Positions 18,600 to 27,311 of a stretch of DNA of 64,000 nt are shown piece after piece. Origin of the DNA: Sulfoacidibacillus ferrooxidans. Its GTDB lineage: Bacteria; Bacillota; Bacilli; Alicyclobacillales; SLC66. The notes beneath the pieces were generated by a model. The model was not told the origin of the DNA. It made no database searches and saw only the letters and a program-made list of their open reading frames with translations. Position 1 is the stretch's first letter. Each line of letters opens with the position of its first letter. A program made the position numbers and the translations under genes. The DNA is taken from contig NZ_JALBUF010000007.1 of assembly GCF_022606465.1 (NCBI RefSeq), positions 62,001-126,000 of the forward strand, read 5' to 3'.

Positions 18600-19208
18600 T
18601 TGCACACCGTAATGTTGTGGCTTACACATGAAGGACTTTGGGGTATATTTTTTGGCGTTTTAGGTGAAGCGTTTTTATTGCCGTTACCTGCAGAAACGCT
18701 CGCTACATTCGGTAGCATAGAGGCCAGTAAAGGTTTTTATCCATTATGGTTATTACTAATCGTTTTATTTTCTGCTACATATATCGGTTCCATTACGGCA
18801 TATTGGATTGGACGTGGAATTGGTAAAGTTGCTATGCTACGAGTGTATAAAAAATTAAGAATAAAAGATGAACATATTGCTCTAGCTGAAAAGCAACTCG
18901 TGAAATATTCAGTACCATTATTACTAGCATATCGTTTTTTAGTTGGAATTCGTGGTTTAATTCCATATGTTGCTGGTGCAAATCGTATTCCATTTGCCAT
19001 CTTTGCATTAACAAGTGCCATTGGAGCAGCCTTATGGGTTGTTGTGTTTGCAGTATTTGGTCGATTGTTAGAGTCGTTGGTTAGTATGTTATCTGAGTAT
19101 CAAATCCACACTTTGATACTCATTGTATTTGTGGCACTCGTGTCGGGATACGCAGGGTATCGTATTGGAAAGCGAGCAGGTTTATCGTCATCTGATCACA
19201 GACCATAA
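18600..19208 (+). CDS. DedA family membrane protein
   Basis: A 202-residue integral membrane protein of the DedA/VTT family. These proteins are linked to lipid carrier or phospholipid scrambling and to pH and membrane homeostasis. Typical elements are LGEAFLLPLPAETL, the GSITAYWIGRGIGK helix pair, and YRFLVGIRGLIPYVAGANRIP. The frame opens at a GTG at 18588, but GAGGTGA lies eight bases before the TTG at 18600, which is preferred. A TATAAT at 18560-18565 may be its -10 box, though no good -35 was found. Substrate not predictable from sequence. Confidence 0.88.
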   Translation: MHTVMLWLTHEGLWGIFFGVLGEAFLLPLPAETLATFGSIEASKGFYPLWLLLIVLFSATYIGSITAYWIGRGIGKVAMLRVYKKLRIKDEHIALAEKQLVKYSVPLLLAYRFLVGIRGLIPYVAGANRIPFAIFALTSAIGAALWVVVFAVFGRLLESLVSMLSEYQIHTLILIVFVALVSGYAGYRIGKRAGLSSSDHRP

Positions 19209-19215
19209 AGGGTCT

Positions 19216-20328
19216 CTAGGTTAAAAATGCTTGTGTTGGGTACCCTCTTTGCTCCCAATACCCTGTTATAGGCACATCACTAAAAGAAATACGCGATAGC
19301 CACTTAATAGACTTATATCCGTACATGGTAGGGACAATCAGCCTAAGTGGAAAGCCAGCTTCTCTTAAAAGAGGCTGGTTATTTAAGTGAGTCGCCAGTA
19401 TCACCTCATGGGAAAGAGCCTCGTCTAATGATAAGCACTCTGTGTATACTCCATCAAATGAATAAAAATGGATATATTTCACTGTTTCATGGGCCTTCGC
19501 TAGTTGCAACAGTGTTTTGATGTGAATACCTTTCCACCGCACATTGGGTACGCTCCAACCTGTAACACACTGAAAATTGACAACTTCTTGTTCCTGCGTC
19601 AATGATGAAAGTTGATGATAAGACAACAGTAGCTGCGATTGTACTTTGCCATCCACTGTAAGTCGGTAATGGGATAAGTCCATCTGTGGATACGTACCTG
19701 TGACGGTATAATATTCTGGAAATTGAATAGAATTTGCAAGATCACTTGATGAGTTAGCTGGTTGCCATAGTCGCTGTAACATAGTGAACGGATCAAGTAT
19801 AGTTACGAGAGTCGTGCCAAGAATGCCTGCTCCAATCCACTTCAAAAAATCACGGCGACTTGGATCGATCTTCGCTGTACGAGAAGTGGGAAACCGACTG
19901 CCAATTGCTTTATAGAAGGCATGAGCGACGATCCATACGCTAAGAAGAATAGAAAAATAGCCATGCCAAGTAAATGCAGGTCCGCGCCACGCATCAGGAA
20001 AAACATCCACACCAAAAAGCAAAATACCTGTAAGTACAATTGCAGTACCAAGAACGGTCGGCATTAGCCAATCAAATAAAGAAATTTTTTTGCCATAGGG
20101 GAGTCTTTTGATAAATGGCATCAACAAACTTGCGGCAAAAATCAAGCCAAGCGTAATATGCACGGCGTAAATGAAGCGCAGATAGGGAATGAGCACGGTG
20201 TGAATGGCAGGTAGAAACAGTGCTATACCTGTAATTAGGAGCAAAATAAAGGAAACAATCGTATAGTAGTGTAGCCCAACGAAAAAACGCGGCCATTTTC
20301 CATGTTTAAACCACTGTTTGGTTGCCAT
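19216..20328 (-). CDS. Membrane cytochrome b fused to sulfite-oxidase-type molybdopterin domain
   Basis: A 370-residue fusion. Residues about 15-140 form four transmembrane helices with His20, His56, His122 and His136 placed to bind heme b. Next comes a twin-arginine motif, SRRDFLK (Arg158-Arg159), and a fifth hydrophobic segment (about 164-182). Residues about 200-365 form a sulfite-oxidase-fold molybdopterin domain with Cys254 (FQCVTGWSV) as the expected Mo ligand. The enzyme domain would face outside and pass electrons through the heme domain to the respiratory chain. The substrate could be sulfite, an S- or N-oxide, or methionine sulfoxide; none is proven. AGGTGAG precedes the ATG. Confidence 0.88.
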   Translation of the reverse strand: MATKQWFKHGKWPRFFVGLHYYTIVSFILLLITGIALFLPAIHTVLIPYLRFIYAVHITLGLIFAASLLMPFIKRLPYGKKISLFDWLMPTVLGTAIVLTGILLFGVDVFPDAWRGPAFTWHGYFSILLSVWIVAHAFYKAIGSRFPTSRTAKIDPSRRDFLKWIGAGILGTTLVTILDPFTMLQRLWQPANSSSDLANSIQFPEYYTVTGTYPQMDLSHYRLTVDGKVQSQLLLSYHQLSSLTQEQEVVNFQCVTGWSVPNVRWKGIHIKTLLQLAKAHETVKYIHFYSFDGVYTECLSLDEALSHEVILATHLNNQPLLREAGFPLRLIVPTMYGYKSIKWLSRISFSDVPITGYWEQRGYPTQAFLT

Positions 20329-20410
20329 ATCTCACCTATGCGTAAAGACATCCATCTTTTATTTCAGAAGCTTCTTTTAAGATAGTGTAACAGAAAATTG
20401 CCTATGCAAT

Positions 20411-21613
20411 CTACATCATATGAAATTCCCTGGTGTAGATTGCAACATGAAGTGCGAGACGTTGAATCGGATCTTCTAGGTCACAAATTAGTAATTGTTT
20501 GACATGTTCCAAGCGGTGGTAAAGAGTTTGACGGTGAATATAGAGTGCATTGGCTGTTTGTTGCTTGGAACGATCACAATCTAAGTACATTTTAAGCGTG
20601 AAGAGAAGATTGGCTTCATTTTTACGATCGTATTCCTCGATTGCCTCTAAATCTGTAGTCGCCATTTGCAATAATAGGTGATTATCAGTAAATTTTGATA
20701 TATATCGATAGATTCCTGCTTGTTCATAAAATAAAAGATTCGTTCTACCAAGCTTCCTTTGAATCGCTAACGCTTCTAGAGCAGTTGTATAGCTCCTAGT
20801 AATTTCATATGCACTTGCTGCAAATGTTCCGACGCCCACCAACATCTTTTTTTGTGCCCACTCTGAATCTTCTACATCGTGTGCAAGTAATTGACACGAT
20901 TGTTCGATCCTGTTTGTCCATGTTTGAAAGTGATGATGACGATCCACGATAATAATGACGTGCTCTTTTTGAATGGATAGAATAACGTGAGAAAAAAATT
21001 TTTTAAATATAGAGTGAATCATGGCGTGCAGTTCATGCATGTGATCAAAATGTTCAAGTTCTAAGGACTGATCAGTGGATAGGGCTAATACTCCATAGGT
21101 TAAAGGCCTCGCATGCAGTGAGACCGGATGATACGTGGCAACATCTTCTCCGCGAAGTAATGATTCAACAAGTCTGCTTTCTTGTATCATTTCATACTCT
21201 TTTAAGGAATACGAACTGTGGGTTTGAACAATAAGCTCATGGATGTCTCTTGTCATATCTACAAACTTCACTAAATTAGGAAAGATGATAATTGGAAAAT
21301 CATGTTGATCTGCTAACCTTATGATCGATTGAGGGATATGAGGAATGTACGGTCCAAGCTCAATACATAAACCTGCCGCATGAGCTAAGATGAGTTGCTC
21401 TACGTAATTTGTGAGTACATCATTTGTCTGTGCAAACCCATTTCCAGTAGTTAAGATAAGTTCTCCGCCATGAAGAAAATTGCGTGGGTTCTCAATGTAG
21501 AGGATGTGCACCCAACTTACTTTGCGATTCACACCTTGGATGCCCCCTACTAGTTTTGCGCTAGTAAACAGAGGGCGTTGTAAAATTTGAGCAATGGTCA
21601 ATGAATGGAGCAT
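20411..21613 (-). CDS. pucR: PucR family transcriptional regulator
   Basis: A 400-residue regulator. Residues 1-125 form the PucR N-terminal ligand domain (RPLFTSAKLVGG, then VSWVHILYIENPRNFLHGGELILTTG in shorter stretches). The centre is the GGDEF-like CdaR/PucR region, and the end is the PucR-type helix-turn-helix (KQQTANALYIHRQTLYHRLEHV). In Bacillus, PucR controls purine use. Here it is divergent from the pyrimidine breakdown operon and near the purine-type hydrolases, so either set could be its target. The ATG follows AAAGGGGGA. A dyad at 21801-21827 in the shared region is a candidate site. Confidence 0.9.
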   Translation of the reverse strand: MLHSLTIAQILQRPLFTSAKLVGGIQGVNRKVSWVHILYIENPRNFLHGGELILTTGNGFAQTNDVLTNYVEQLILAHAAGLCIELGPYIPHIPQSIIRLADQHDFPIIIFPNLVKFVDMTRDIHELIVQTHSSYSLKEYEMIQESRLVESLLRGEDVATYHPVSLHARPLTYGVLALSTDQSLELEHFDHMHELHAMIHSIFKKFFSHVILSIQKEHVIIIVDRHHHFQTWTNRIEQSCQLLAHDVEDSEWAQKKMLVGVGTFAASAYEITRSYTTALEALAIQRKLGRTNLLFYEQAGIYRYISKFTDNHLLLQMATTDLEAIEEYDRKNEANLLFTLKMYLDCDRSKQQTANALYIHRQTLYHRLEHVKQLLICDLEDPIQRLALHVAIYTREFHMM

Positions 21614-21716
21614 GAAGATCCCCCTTTAGTCCTTCGATCCGAGTGTACCTTTTGTATGCTTGTTTATATGAATATAGAACCACTATATAAGGCATGTTTA
21701 GTTTACGTCAATATAC

Positions 21717-21745
21717 TTTACATAGAGTGTGTCATGGAATATATT
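21717..21745 (+). promoter_or_regulatory. Probable promoter of the pyrimidine catabolic operon
   Basis: TTTACA (21717-21722) and TATATT (21740-21745) are spaced by 17 bases, a good housekeeping-sigma promoter. The transcript would have a leader of about 165 bases before the first gene. Confidence 0.6.
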
Positions 21746-21800
21746 GTTTTTATGTGTAATTTACCAATACAGAATAAGTTAATACGACGTGACATTTCAG

Positions 21801-21827
21801 GCGTATGTAATCAGATTATTCATACGC
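21801..21827. promoter_or_regulatory. Inverted repeat in the pyrimidine operon leader
   Basis: GCGTATG and CATACGC, perfect 7-bp arms separated by 13 bases, lie downstream of the proposed promoter and 91 bases before the first gene. It could be a PucR site or a leader hairpin. Confidence 0.4.
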
Positions 21828-21917
21828 TTTGTAACATGCTTCTTATCTAGCTACATGATATGTTTATTTCACTGGAAAATAACGATGAGTCCATGCACAG
21901 TGAGAGGGGATAAGAAG

Positions 21918-23240
21918 TTGGAAAAATCGTTACTCGATCGAAAAAAACAGTATATTGTTCCTGGTGTTTCTACTTATTATGAGGAACCAATTATCATGGA
22001 ACATGGTAGCGGATGTTATTTGTACGATATCGATGGAAGAGAATATCTGGATTTTTTTGGTGGCATTCTCACGGTATCTGTTGGACACGCCAATAGCAAA
22101 GTCAATACAGCCATTATAGAACAACTACAAAAAGTTACCCATTTATCTACACTCTACGTACATGAAGCGATGGTGAAGTTGGGGGAGCGTTTAGCAAAAG
22201 TTACTCCTGGCGATTTAGAAATGAGCTTTTTCACCTCAAGTGGAACGGAAGCAAATGAAACGGCAATAGCGATGGCGCGGATGGCAACTGGTTATTACGA
22301 TGTCGTGGCGCTTCGCCATAGCTATAGTGGACGATCTGCGCTTGCGATGGCTTTAACAGGGCAGTCTAGTTGGCGGATGGGGCTGTCTGGGACACCAGGA
22401 ATCGTACATGCGCGCAACCCCTATTATTATCGCAGTCATTCGCCACTTAGTATGGATGAGTACGCGGATGAATGTGCGCGTGATCTAGAAGAAACGATTG
22501 TCACATCTACGTCCGGACGAATTGCTGCAGTGATCCTAGAACCTATTCAAGGTGTCGGTGGATTTATCACCCTACCAGATAGTTACCTTCAACAAGTAGC
22601 TGCAATCACTCACAAATACGGTGGGCTACTTATTGTAGATGAAGTACAGACGGGGTTTGGTCGCACAGGAAAATGGTTTGGCATTGAACATGCTGGAGTA
22701 ATACCCGATATCATGACATTTGCAAAAGGCATGGCAAATGGCATGCCGATCGGTGCTACCATTGCTACGCGTGCTGTAGGGGAAAAGTATATAGGCCCAA
22801 CGATTGCAACATTTGGTGGTAACCCTGTGAGTATGTGTGCAGCATTAGCTACTCTTGATGTGATAGAGCAAGAGGGGCTTGTAGAAAATGCACAAAACCG
22901 CGGTGCTAGTCTGCGGCAGGGACTAGAAGCATTACAAAAACAGTACCCTGTGATTGGTGATGTGCGCGGTCGTGGATTGATGCAAGCTATGGAATTTGTG
23001 CGCACGGAAAAGGAACCAGCGCCAGATCTAGTTGCTGAGTTTTTTGAATATACAAAAGAAAGGCATCTTCTCATTGGAAAGGGCGGACTCTATGGCAACG
23101 CCATCAGAATTGCACCTCCACTCACAGTAAGTGAGGAACAAGTGCAAACGGCACTTCACATCATGGGGGAAGCATTGGCGAAATTGTATGAGCAGCACGA
23201 AGAACTAAGACCTTCCTTGGTCGTTAGCGATGCAAGTTAA
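21918..23240 (+). CDS. Class III aminotransferase, probably beta-alanine transaminase
   Basis: A PLP enzyme of about 440 residues in the AGXT2-like class III group. Landmarks are YLDFFGGILTVSVGHAN, SSGTEANETAIAMAR, the Asp motif LLIVDEVQTGFGR, and the PLP-binding Lys in TFAKGMANGMPIG. Placed first in a pyrimidine breakdown operon, it most likely transfers the amino group of beta-alanine to an oxo acid to give malonate semialdehyde, which the last gene of the operon could convert to acetyl-CoA. The frame is open upstream to 21789, but the TTG at 21918 has GAGAGGGGA upstream and gives the usual N-terminus. Alanine-glyoxylate transaminase is an alternative name. Confidence 0.88.
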   Translation: MEKSLLDRKKQYIVPGVSTYYEEPIIMEHGSGCYLYDIDGREYLDFFGGILTVSVGHANSKVNTAIIEQLQKVTHLSTLYVHEAMVKLGERLAKVTPGDLEMSFFTSSGTEANETAIAMARMATGYYDVVALRHSYSGRSALAMALTGQSSWRMGLSGTPGIVHARNPYYYRSHSPLSMDEYADECARDLEETIVTSTSGRIAAVILEPIQGVGGFITLPDSYLQQVAAITHKYGGLLIVDEVQTGFGRTGKWFGIEHAGVIPDIMTFAKGMANGMPIGATIATRAVGEKYIGPTIATFGGNPVSMCAALATLDVIEQEGLVENAQNRGASLRQGLEALQKQYPVIGDVRGRGLMQAMEFVRTEKEPAPDLVAEFFEYTKERHLLIGKGGLYGNAIRIAPPLTVSEEQVQTALHIMGEALAKLYEQHEELRPSLVVSDAS

Positions 23241-23257
23241 TAGATGGGGGTGAGACG

Positions 23258-24643
23258 ATGAAACGGTTGCAAGATATACAGGATGGTCATTCCCAGTTAC
23301 ATGACCTTGTGTATGATGAACTGACACAGATGCACATGATGCGAGAGGCTACTCGCTGCCTGTACTGTTATGATGCACCATGCATAACGGCATGCCCAAC
23401 TCATATCGACATCCCTTCTTTTATTAGAAAAATAGCAACCAATAATGTCATTGGAAGTGCTCAGGTCATCATGTCTGCCAATCCCCTGGGCGCTAGTTGC
23501 GCACGCGTGTGCCCAACTGATGATTTATGTGAAGGTGCCTGTGTGTTAGGCAAAGAAGATTCCCCTATTGAAATTGGCAACTTGCAACGCTATGCGACAG
23601 ATGAACTCCGGTTGCATGATCACGTAGAACTTTTTCACGCTGGCCCATCTACTGGACATCGAGTGGCGATCATTGGTGGGGGACCTGCAGGATTATCTGC
23701 TGCTCGTGAACTTGCAGTACTAGGACATGAAGTGACCATCTATGATGCACACGACCTGTTAGGTGGATTGTGTACGTATGGCATCGTTCCTTTTCGACTG
23801 CCACTCGATGTCGCCATGTGGGAAGTTGAACAGGTTTTACGATTAGGCGTGAAGACTTGCTTGAACACTCGTGTTGGGGAAGATATTGATGTCAAGGAGA
23901 TTCTCGCGCAGTATTCTGCAGTAGTGTTAGCATTTGGTTTAGGCAAAGTACCCATGCTCGGTATACAGGGAGAAGAACTTGACGGTGTCTACGATGCCAT
24001 TGATATGATTGAACAAGTGAAAATGGGACAGTGGAAACAAACAATAGGTCCGCGTGTAGCAATTATCGGCGCAGGAAATACGGCCATCGATGCGGCAACT
24101 TGCGCACGTAGACTTGGTGCAAAACAAGTGACAATTTATTATCGTAAAACGGAAAATGAGATGACTGCTTATCCGTTCGAATACGAATTTGCCAAACAAG
24201 AGGGAATCGAATTTAGATGGCAATGCGTCCCTAATCGATTGATGGGTGATGATGGCCATGTGAGTCACATGGAATTATTACACACACAAATTCATGTAGA
24301 TGAGGGTGGCAGAATCAAAGCTGTTTCACAAGAAGGAACAGAGTGGATTGAACCAGTTGATCAAGTCATACGCGCTATTGGACAAGAAAAAATAACAGAA
24401 TTAATAAAATTATTTGATGTTGAAACGCATGAGAATGTTGTCAAAGTGAATGAAAATTACTGCACGAACCGAAAAAATATTTATGCAATAGGGGATCTCA
24501 TTTTTGCAAAAGGAATGAAAGGCGAAGCCATGGTAGTAGAAGCTGCGTGGCAAGGAAAGAAGGCGGCACAAAGTATCGATCACTATCTCCGTTATGTAGT
24601 TCAAGAACAACCATACTCAATGGGAGGTGAAAATCATGGTTGA
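23258..24643 (+). CDS. preT: Dihydropyrimidine dehydrogenase, NAD(P)H/FAD subunit PreT
   Basis: A 461-residue subunit matching the N-terminal half of dihydropyrimidine dehydrogenase and the GltD family. Cysteines 34, 37, 42 and 46 (CLYCYDAPC, TACP) and 81, 85, 91 and 95 would hold two 4Fe-4S clusters. FAD binding is shown by VAIIGGGPAGLSAA near 131, and NAD(P) binding by VAIIGAGNTAIDAA near 267. With PreA it reduces uracil or thymine to the dihydro form. GGGGGTGA precedes the ATG. It overlaps preA by eight bases. Confidence 0.93.
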   Translation: MKRLQDIQDGHSQLHDLVYDELTQMHMMREATRCLYCYDAPCITACPTHIDIPSFIRKIATNNVIGSAQVIMSANPLGASCARVCPTDDLCEGACVLGKEDSPIEIGNLQRYATDELRLHDHVELFHAGPSTGHRVAIIGGGPAGLSAARELAVLGHEVTIYDAHDLLGGLCTYGIVPFRLPLDVAMWEVEQVLRLGVKTCLNTRVGEDIDVKEILAQYSAVVLAFGLGKVPMLGIQGEELDGVYDAIDMIEQVKMGQWKQTIGPRVAIIGAGNTAIDAATCARRLGAKQVTIYYRKTENEMTAYPFEYEFAKQEGIEFRWQCVPNRLMGDDGHVSHMELLHTQIHVDEGGRIKAVSQEGTEWIEPVDQVIRAIGQEKITELIKLFDVETHENVVKVNENYCTNRKNIYAIGDLIFAKGMKGEAMVVEAAWQGKKAAQSIDHYLRYVVQEQPYSMGGENHG

Positions 24644-25865
24644 TTTATCCGTGAATATGGCTGGGATTCATAGTCCCAATCCATTTTGGCTTGCATCAGC
24701 CCCACCTACTAACAGCGGATATCAGGTGATGCGTGCGTTTGAAGCAGGATGGGGCGGTGCCGTATGGAAAACGCTTGGCGATCCGATCGTCAATGTCACC
24801 TCTCGTTTTGGAGCTTTACATCTTGGCAGACAGAGAATGGTGGGGATAAACAATATCGAATTAATCACAGATCGACCGCTTGAAGTCAATCTAAAAGAAA
24901 TACGAGAAGTAAAGCGAACTTTCCCTAAACACGCTTTAATTGCATCTCTCATGATGGAATGCAATCGAAACCGCTGGCATGAACTGGTGAAACAGGTTCA
25001 AGACGTCGGAGTGGATGGATTTGAATTAAATTTCGGGTGTCCTCACGGCATGTCTGAGCGTGGAATGGGCGCAGCTGTTGGTCAGGACCCAGAACTTGTG
25101 GCGATGATCACTGAGTGGGTGACAGAAGTTGCGGAAGTCCCAGTCATTGTAAAACTCACGCCAAATATTACTGACATTCGGTATACAGCTCGTGCTGCAG
25201 TGCAAGGTGGGGCACATGCGGTGAGCATGATTAACACGATCAATAGTTTGATCGGAGTAGATATCGAGACGGGATTGACCATTCCTCATGTCAATGGCAA
25301 AGGTGCACATGGTGGTTATTGCGGGCCTGCTGTAAAACCGATTGCACTCAGTATGGTAGCTGAATGTGCACGAGATCCCACTGTTAGCGTTCCGATTTCT
25401 GGAATTGGAGGCATTGCCACATGGCAAGACGTGGTCGAATTTATGCTGATGGGGGCAACGACGACTCAAGTATGTACAGCAGCGATGCATCATGGATTTC
25501 GCATTGTGGAGGACTTAATCGATGGGCTAACGCGGTATTTAGATCGAAAGGGAATCTCCTCTGCTATGGATCTTGTAGGTCGATCTGTTCCTTTATTTAC
25601 AGACTGGGGTGCACTGGATATTAACCATAAAGTGGTAGCGCGCATTGATCAATCACGCTGTATTCACTGTAATAAATGCTATATCGCCTGCGAAGATGCG
25701 GCACATCAATGTATTGATCGCAAAATTGACGATGCTGGTGTGACACAACTTATGGTCGATGAAGCAGAGTGTGTAGGGTGCAATTTGTGCTCCATGGTAT
25801 GTCCAGTTGAAGAGTGTATAGCGATGGTACCACATGAAAAGGAGGAAATCACATGGGGACGTTGA
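24636..25865 (+). CDS. preA: Dihydropyrimidine dehydrogenase, FMN/ferredoxin subunit PreA
   Basis: A 409-residue catalytic subunit. An FMN-binding dihydroorotate-dehydrogenase-like barrel covers residues 1-300 (NPFWLASAPPTN, ELNFGCPHGMSERGMGA, IVKLTPNI, GIGGIATWQDVVEF). Two ferredoxin-like 4Fe-4S motifs follow (CIHCNKCYIAC and CVGCNLCSMVCPVEEC). The catalytic Cys expected in the C-P-H segment is present. The start is the ATG at 24636 with GGGAGGTGA before it; the upstream GTG at 24627 is part of that site. It overlaps the next gene by 13 bases, so the operon is tightly coupled. Confidence 0.95.
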   Translation: MVDLSVNMAGIHSPNPFWLASAPPTNSGYQVMRAFEAGWGGAVWKTLGDPIVNVTSRFGALHLGRQRMVGINNIELITDRPLEVNLKEIREVKRTFPKHALIASLMMECNRNRWHELVKQVQDVGVDGFELNFGCPHGMSERGMGAAVGQDPELVAMITEWVTEVAEVPVIVKLTPNITDIRYTARAAVQGGAHAVSMINTINSLIGVDIETGLTIPHVNGKGAHGGYCGPAVKPIALSMVAECARDPTVSVPISGIGGIATWQDVVEFMLMGATTTQVCTAAMHHGFRIVEDLIDGLTRYLDRKGISSAMDLVGRSVPLFTDWGALDINHKVVARIDQSRCIHCNKCYIACEDAAHQCIDRKIDDAGVTQLMVDEAECVGCNLCSMVCPVEECIAMVPHEKEEITWGR

Positions 25866-27244
25866 TACAAGGTGGGACTGTGGTTACTGCAAGCGATGTT
25901 GTGTTTGCAGATGTGCTCATCGAGGGTAGAGAAGTAATCGCTATTGCAAAACATATCGAAGAAAAAGGGCATCAAGTGGTGGATGCAACGGGGTGCTATT
26001 TATTCCCTGGTGGCGTTGATCCACATACGCATTTAGATATGCCGTTTGGTGGAACAGTGACTGCAGACGACTTTCGCACGGGTACTAAAGCCGCAGCTTT
26101 CGGTGGAACAACAACTGTCATCGATTTTGCACTGCATAGTAAAGGTTCGACATTGCGGGATGCACTAACGACCTGGCATCAAAAGGCAGATGGAAAGGCT
26201 GCTATCGATTACGCATTTCATGTCATGGTAGGTGATATGCGTCAGGAAGTAATGGATGAGATTCCGATGATCGTAGAAGAAGAAGGAGTCACCTCTTTCA
26301 AATTATTTATGGCATATAAAAATAATTTACAAGTGGATGATGAAACGTTGTTTCGCGTATTGCGAGTCGCTGCAAAGGCGGGTGCATTGGTTCAAGTACA
26401 CGCCGAAAATGGCGATGTCATTGAAGTACTTGTCAATGAAGCACTGGCACGTGGTCAAGTGGAACCGAAGTATCATGCGCTGACCCGTCCACCAGAAGCA
26501 GAAGGTGAAGCGACTGAGCGGGCGATTCGCCTTGCAGAAATAGCAGGGGCTCCACTTTATGTTGTACATGTGACATGTGCACAAGCTGCAGATGCAATCA
26601 GTGATGCACGTAAGCGCGGACTACCGATCTATGGTGAAACGTGTCCTCAATATCTTGTATGCGATGTGACCGATTACGATCGTCCAAACTTTGTTGGAGC
26701 CAAATATGTAATGTCACCACCCTTGCGCGCAAAATCCAACCAAGCCGTGCTATGGGGAAAGTTGCGCAACATGGAGTTACAGTCATTTGGATCCGATCAG
26801 TGTTCATTTAACTTAAAAGGACAAAAAGAACTTGGACTGCATGATTTTTCTAAAATCCCAAATGGATCACCTACCATCGAGGATCGCATGGCTATTTTAT
26901 ATCACTACGGGGTCATACAAGGGCAACTTAGCTTGCAAAAATTTGTAGCATTGACATCAACAAACCCAGCAAAGTTATTTGGATTATATCCTAGGAAAGG
27001 GACGATTGCCATTGGGTGTGATGCAGATATTGTCGTGTGGGATCCAAGCGTAGAGCGCACGATTTCTGTAGAGACCCATCACATGAATGTTGATAATAGC
27101 ATTTTTGAAGGAATGCGTGTAACAGGTATTCCTAAGTATGTTTTTTTACGTGGTACTTTAATTGTGGATGGCAATACCTTTGTTGGTGAAGATGGGTTCG
27201 GAGAATTCCAGCGTTGTGAACGATTTTCTAACGTTTCCTTGTGA
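25853..27244 (+). CDS. hydA: Dihydropyrimidinase (hydantoinase)
   Basis: A 463-residue zinc amidohydrolase that opens dihydrouracil to N-carbamoyl-beta-alanine. Metal ligands are visible: His58 and His60 (DPHTHLD), the carboxylated Lys150 (TSFKLFMAYK), His183 (VHAENGD), a later His in YVVHVTCAQ, and Asp in SFGSDQCSF. Length is normal for the D-hydantoinase family. AAAGGAGG lies before the ATG inside preA. It is the third chemical step of the operon, directly following the reductase subunits. Confidence 0.95.
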   Translation: MGTLIQGGTVVTASDVVFADVLIEGREVIAIAKHIEEKGHQVVDATGCYLFPGGVDPHTHLDMPFGGTVTADDFRTGTKAAAFGGTTTVIDFALHSKGSTLRDALTTWHQKADGKAAIDYAFHVMVGDMRQEVMDEIPMIVEEEGVTSFKLFMAYKNNLQVDDETLFRVLRVAAKAGALVQVHAENGDVIEVLVNEALARGQVEPKYHALTRPPEAEGEATERAIRLAEIAGAPLYVVHVTCAQAADAISDARKRGLPIYGETCPQYLVCDVTDYDRPNFVGAKYVMSPPLRAKSNQAVLWGKLRNMELQSFGSDQCSFNLKGQKELGLHDFSKIPNGSPTIEDRMAILYHYGVIQGQLSLQKFVALTSTNPAKLFGLYPRKGTIAIGCDADIVVWDPSVERTISVETHHMNVDNSIFEGMRVTGIPKYVFLRGTLIVDGNTFVGEDGFGEFQRCERFSNVSL

Positions 27245-27311
27245 GTGATCGCGTATATGCCATGTACTACGAGTTCATTCCATACTTTAATCGACGACAG
27301 GGGGAGTTTTC

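Noticed and set aside
21605-21850. 81-codon frame across the pucR/pyrimidine intergenic region
   Set aside because: It covers the likely promoter and the pucR start, has no start signal and no family resemblance.
22610-23074. Long antisense frame inside the aminotransferase
   Set aside because: It is on the opposite strand of a clearly conserved gene and looks like a shadow frame.
25026-25493. 155-codon antisense frame inside preA
   Set aside because: Cys/His-rich reading caused by the complementary strand of a conserved gene; no ribosome binding site.
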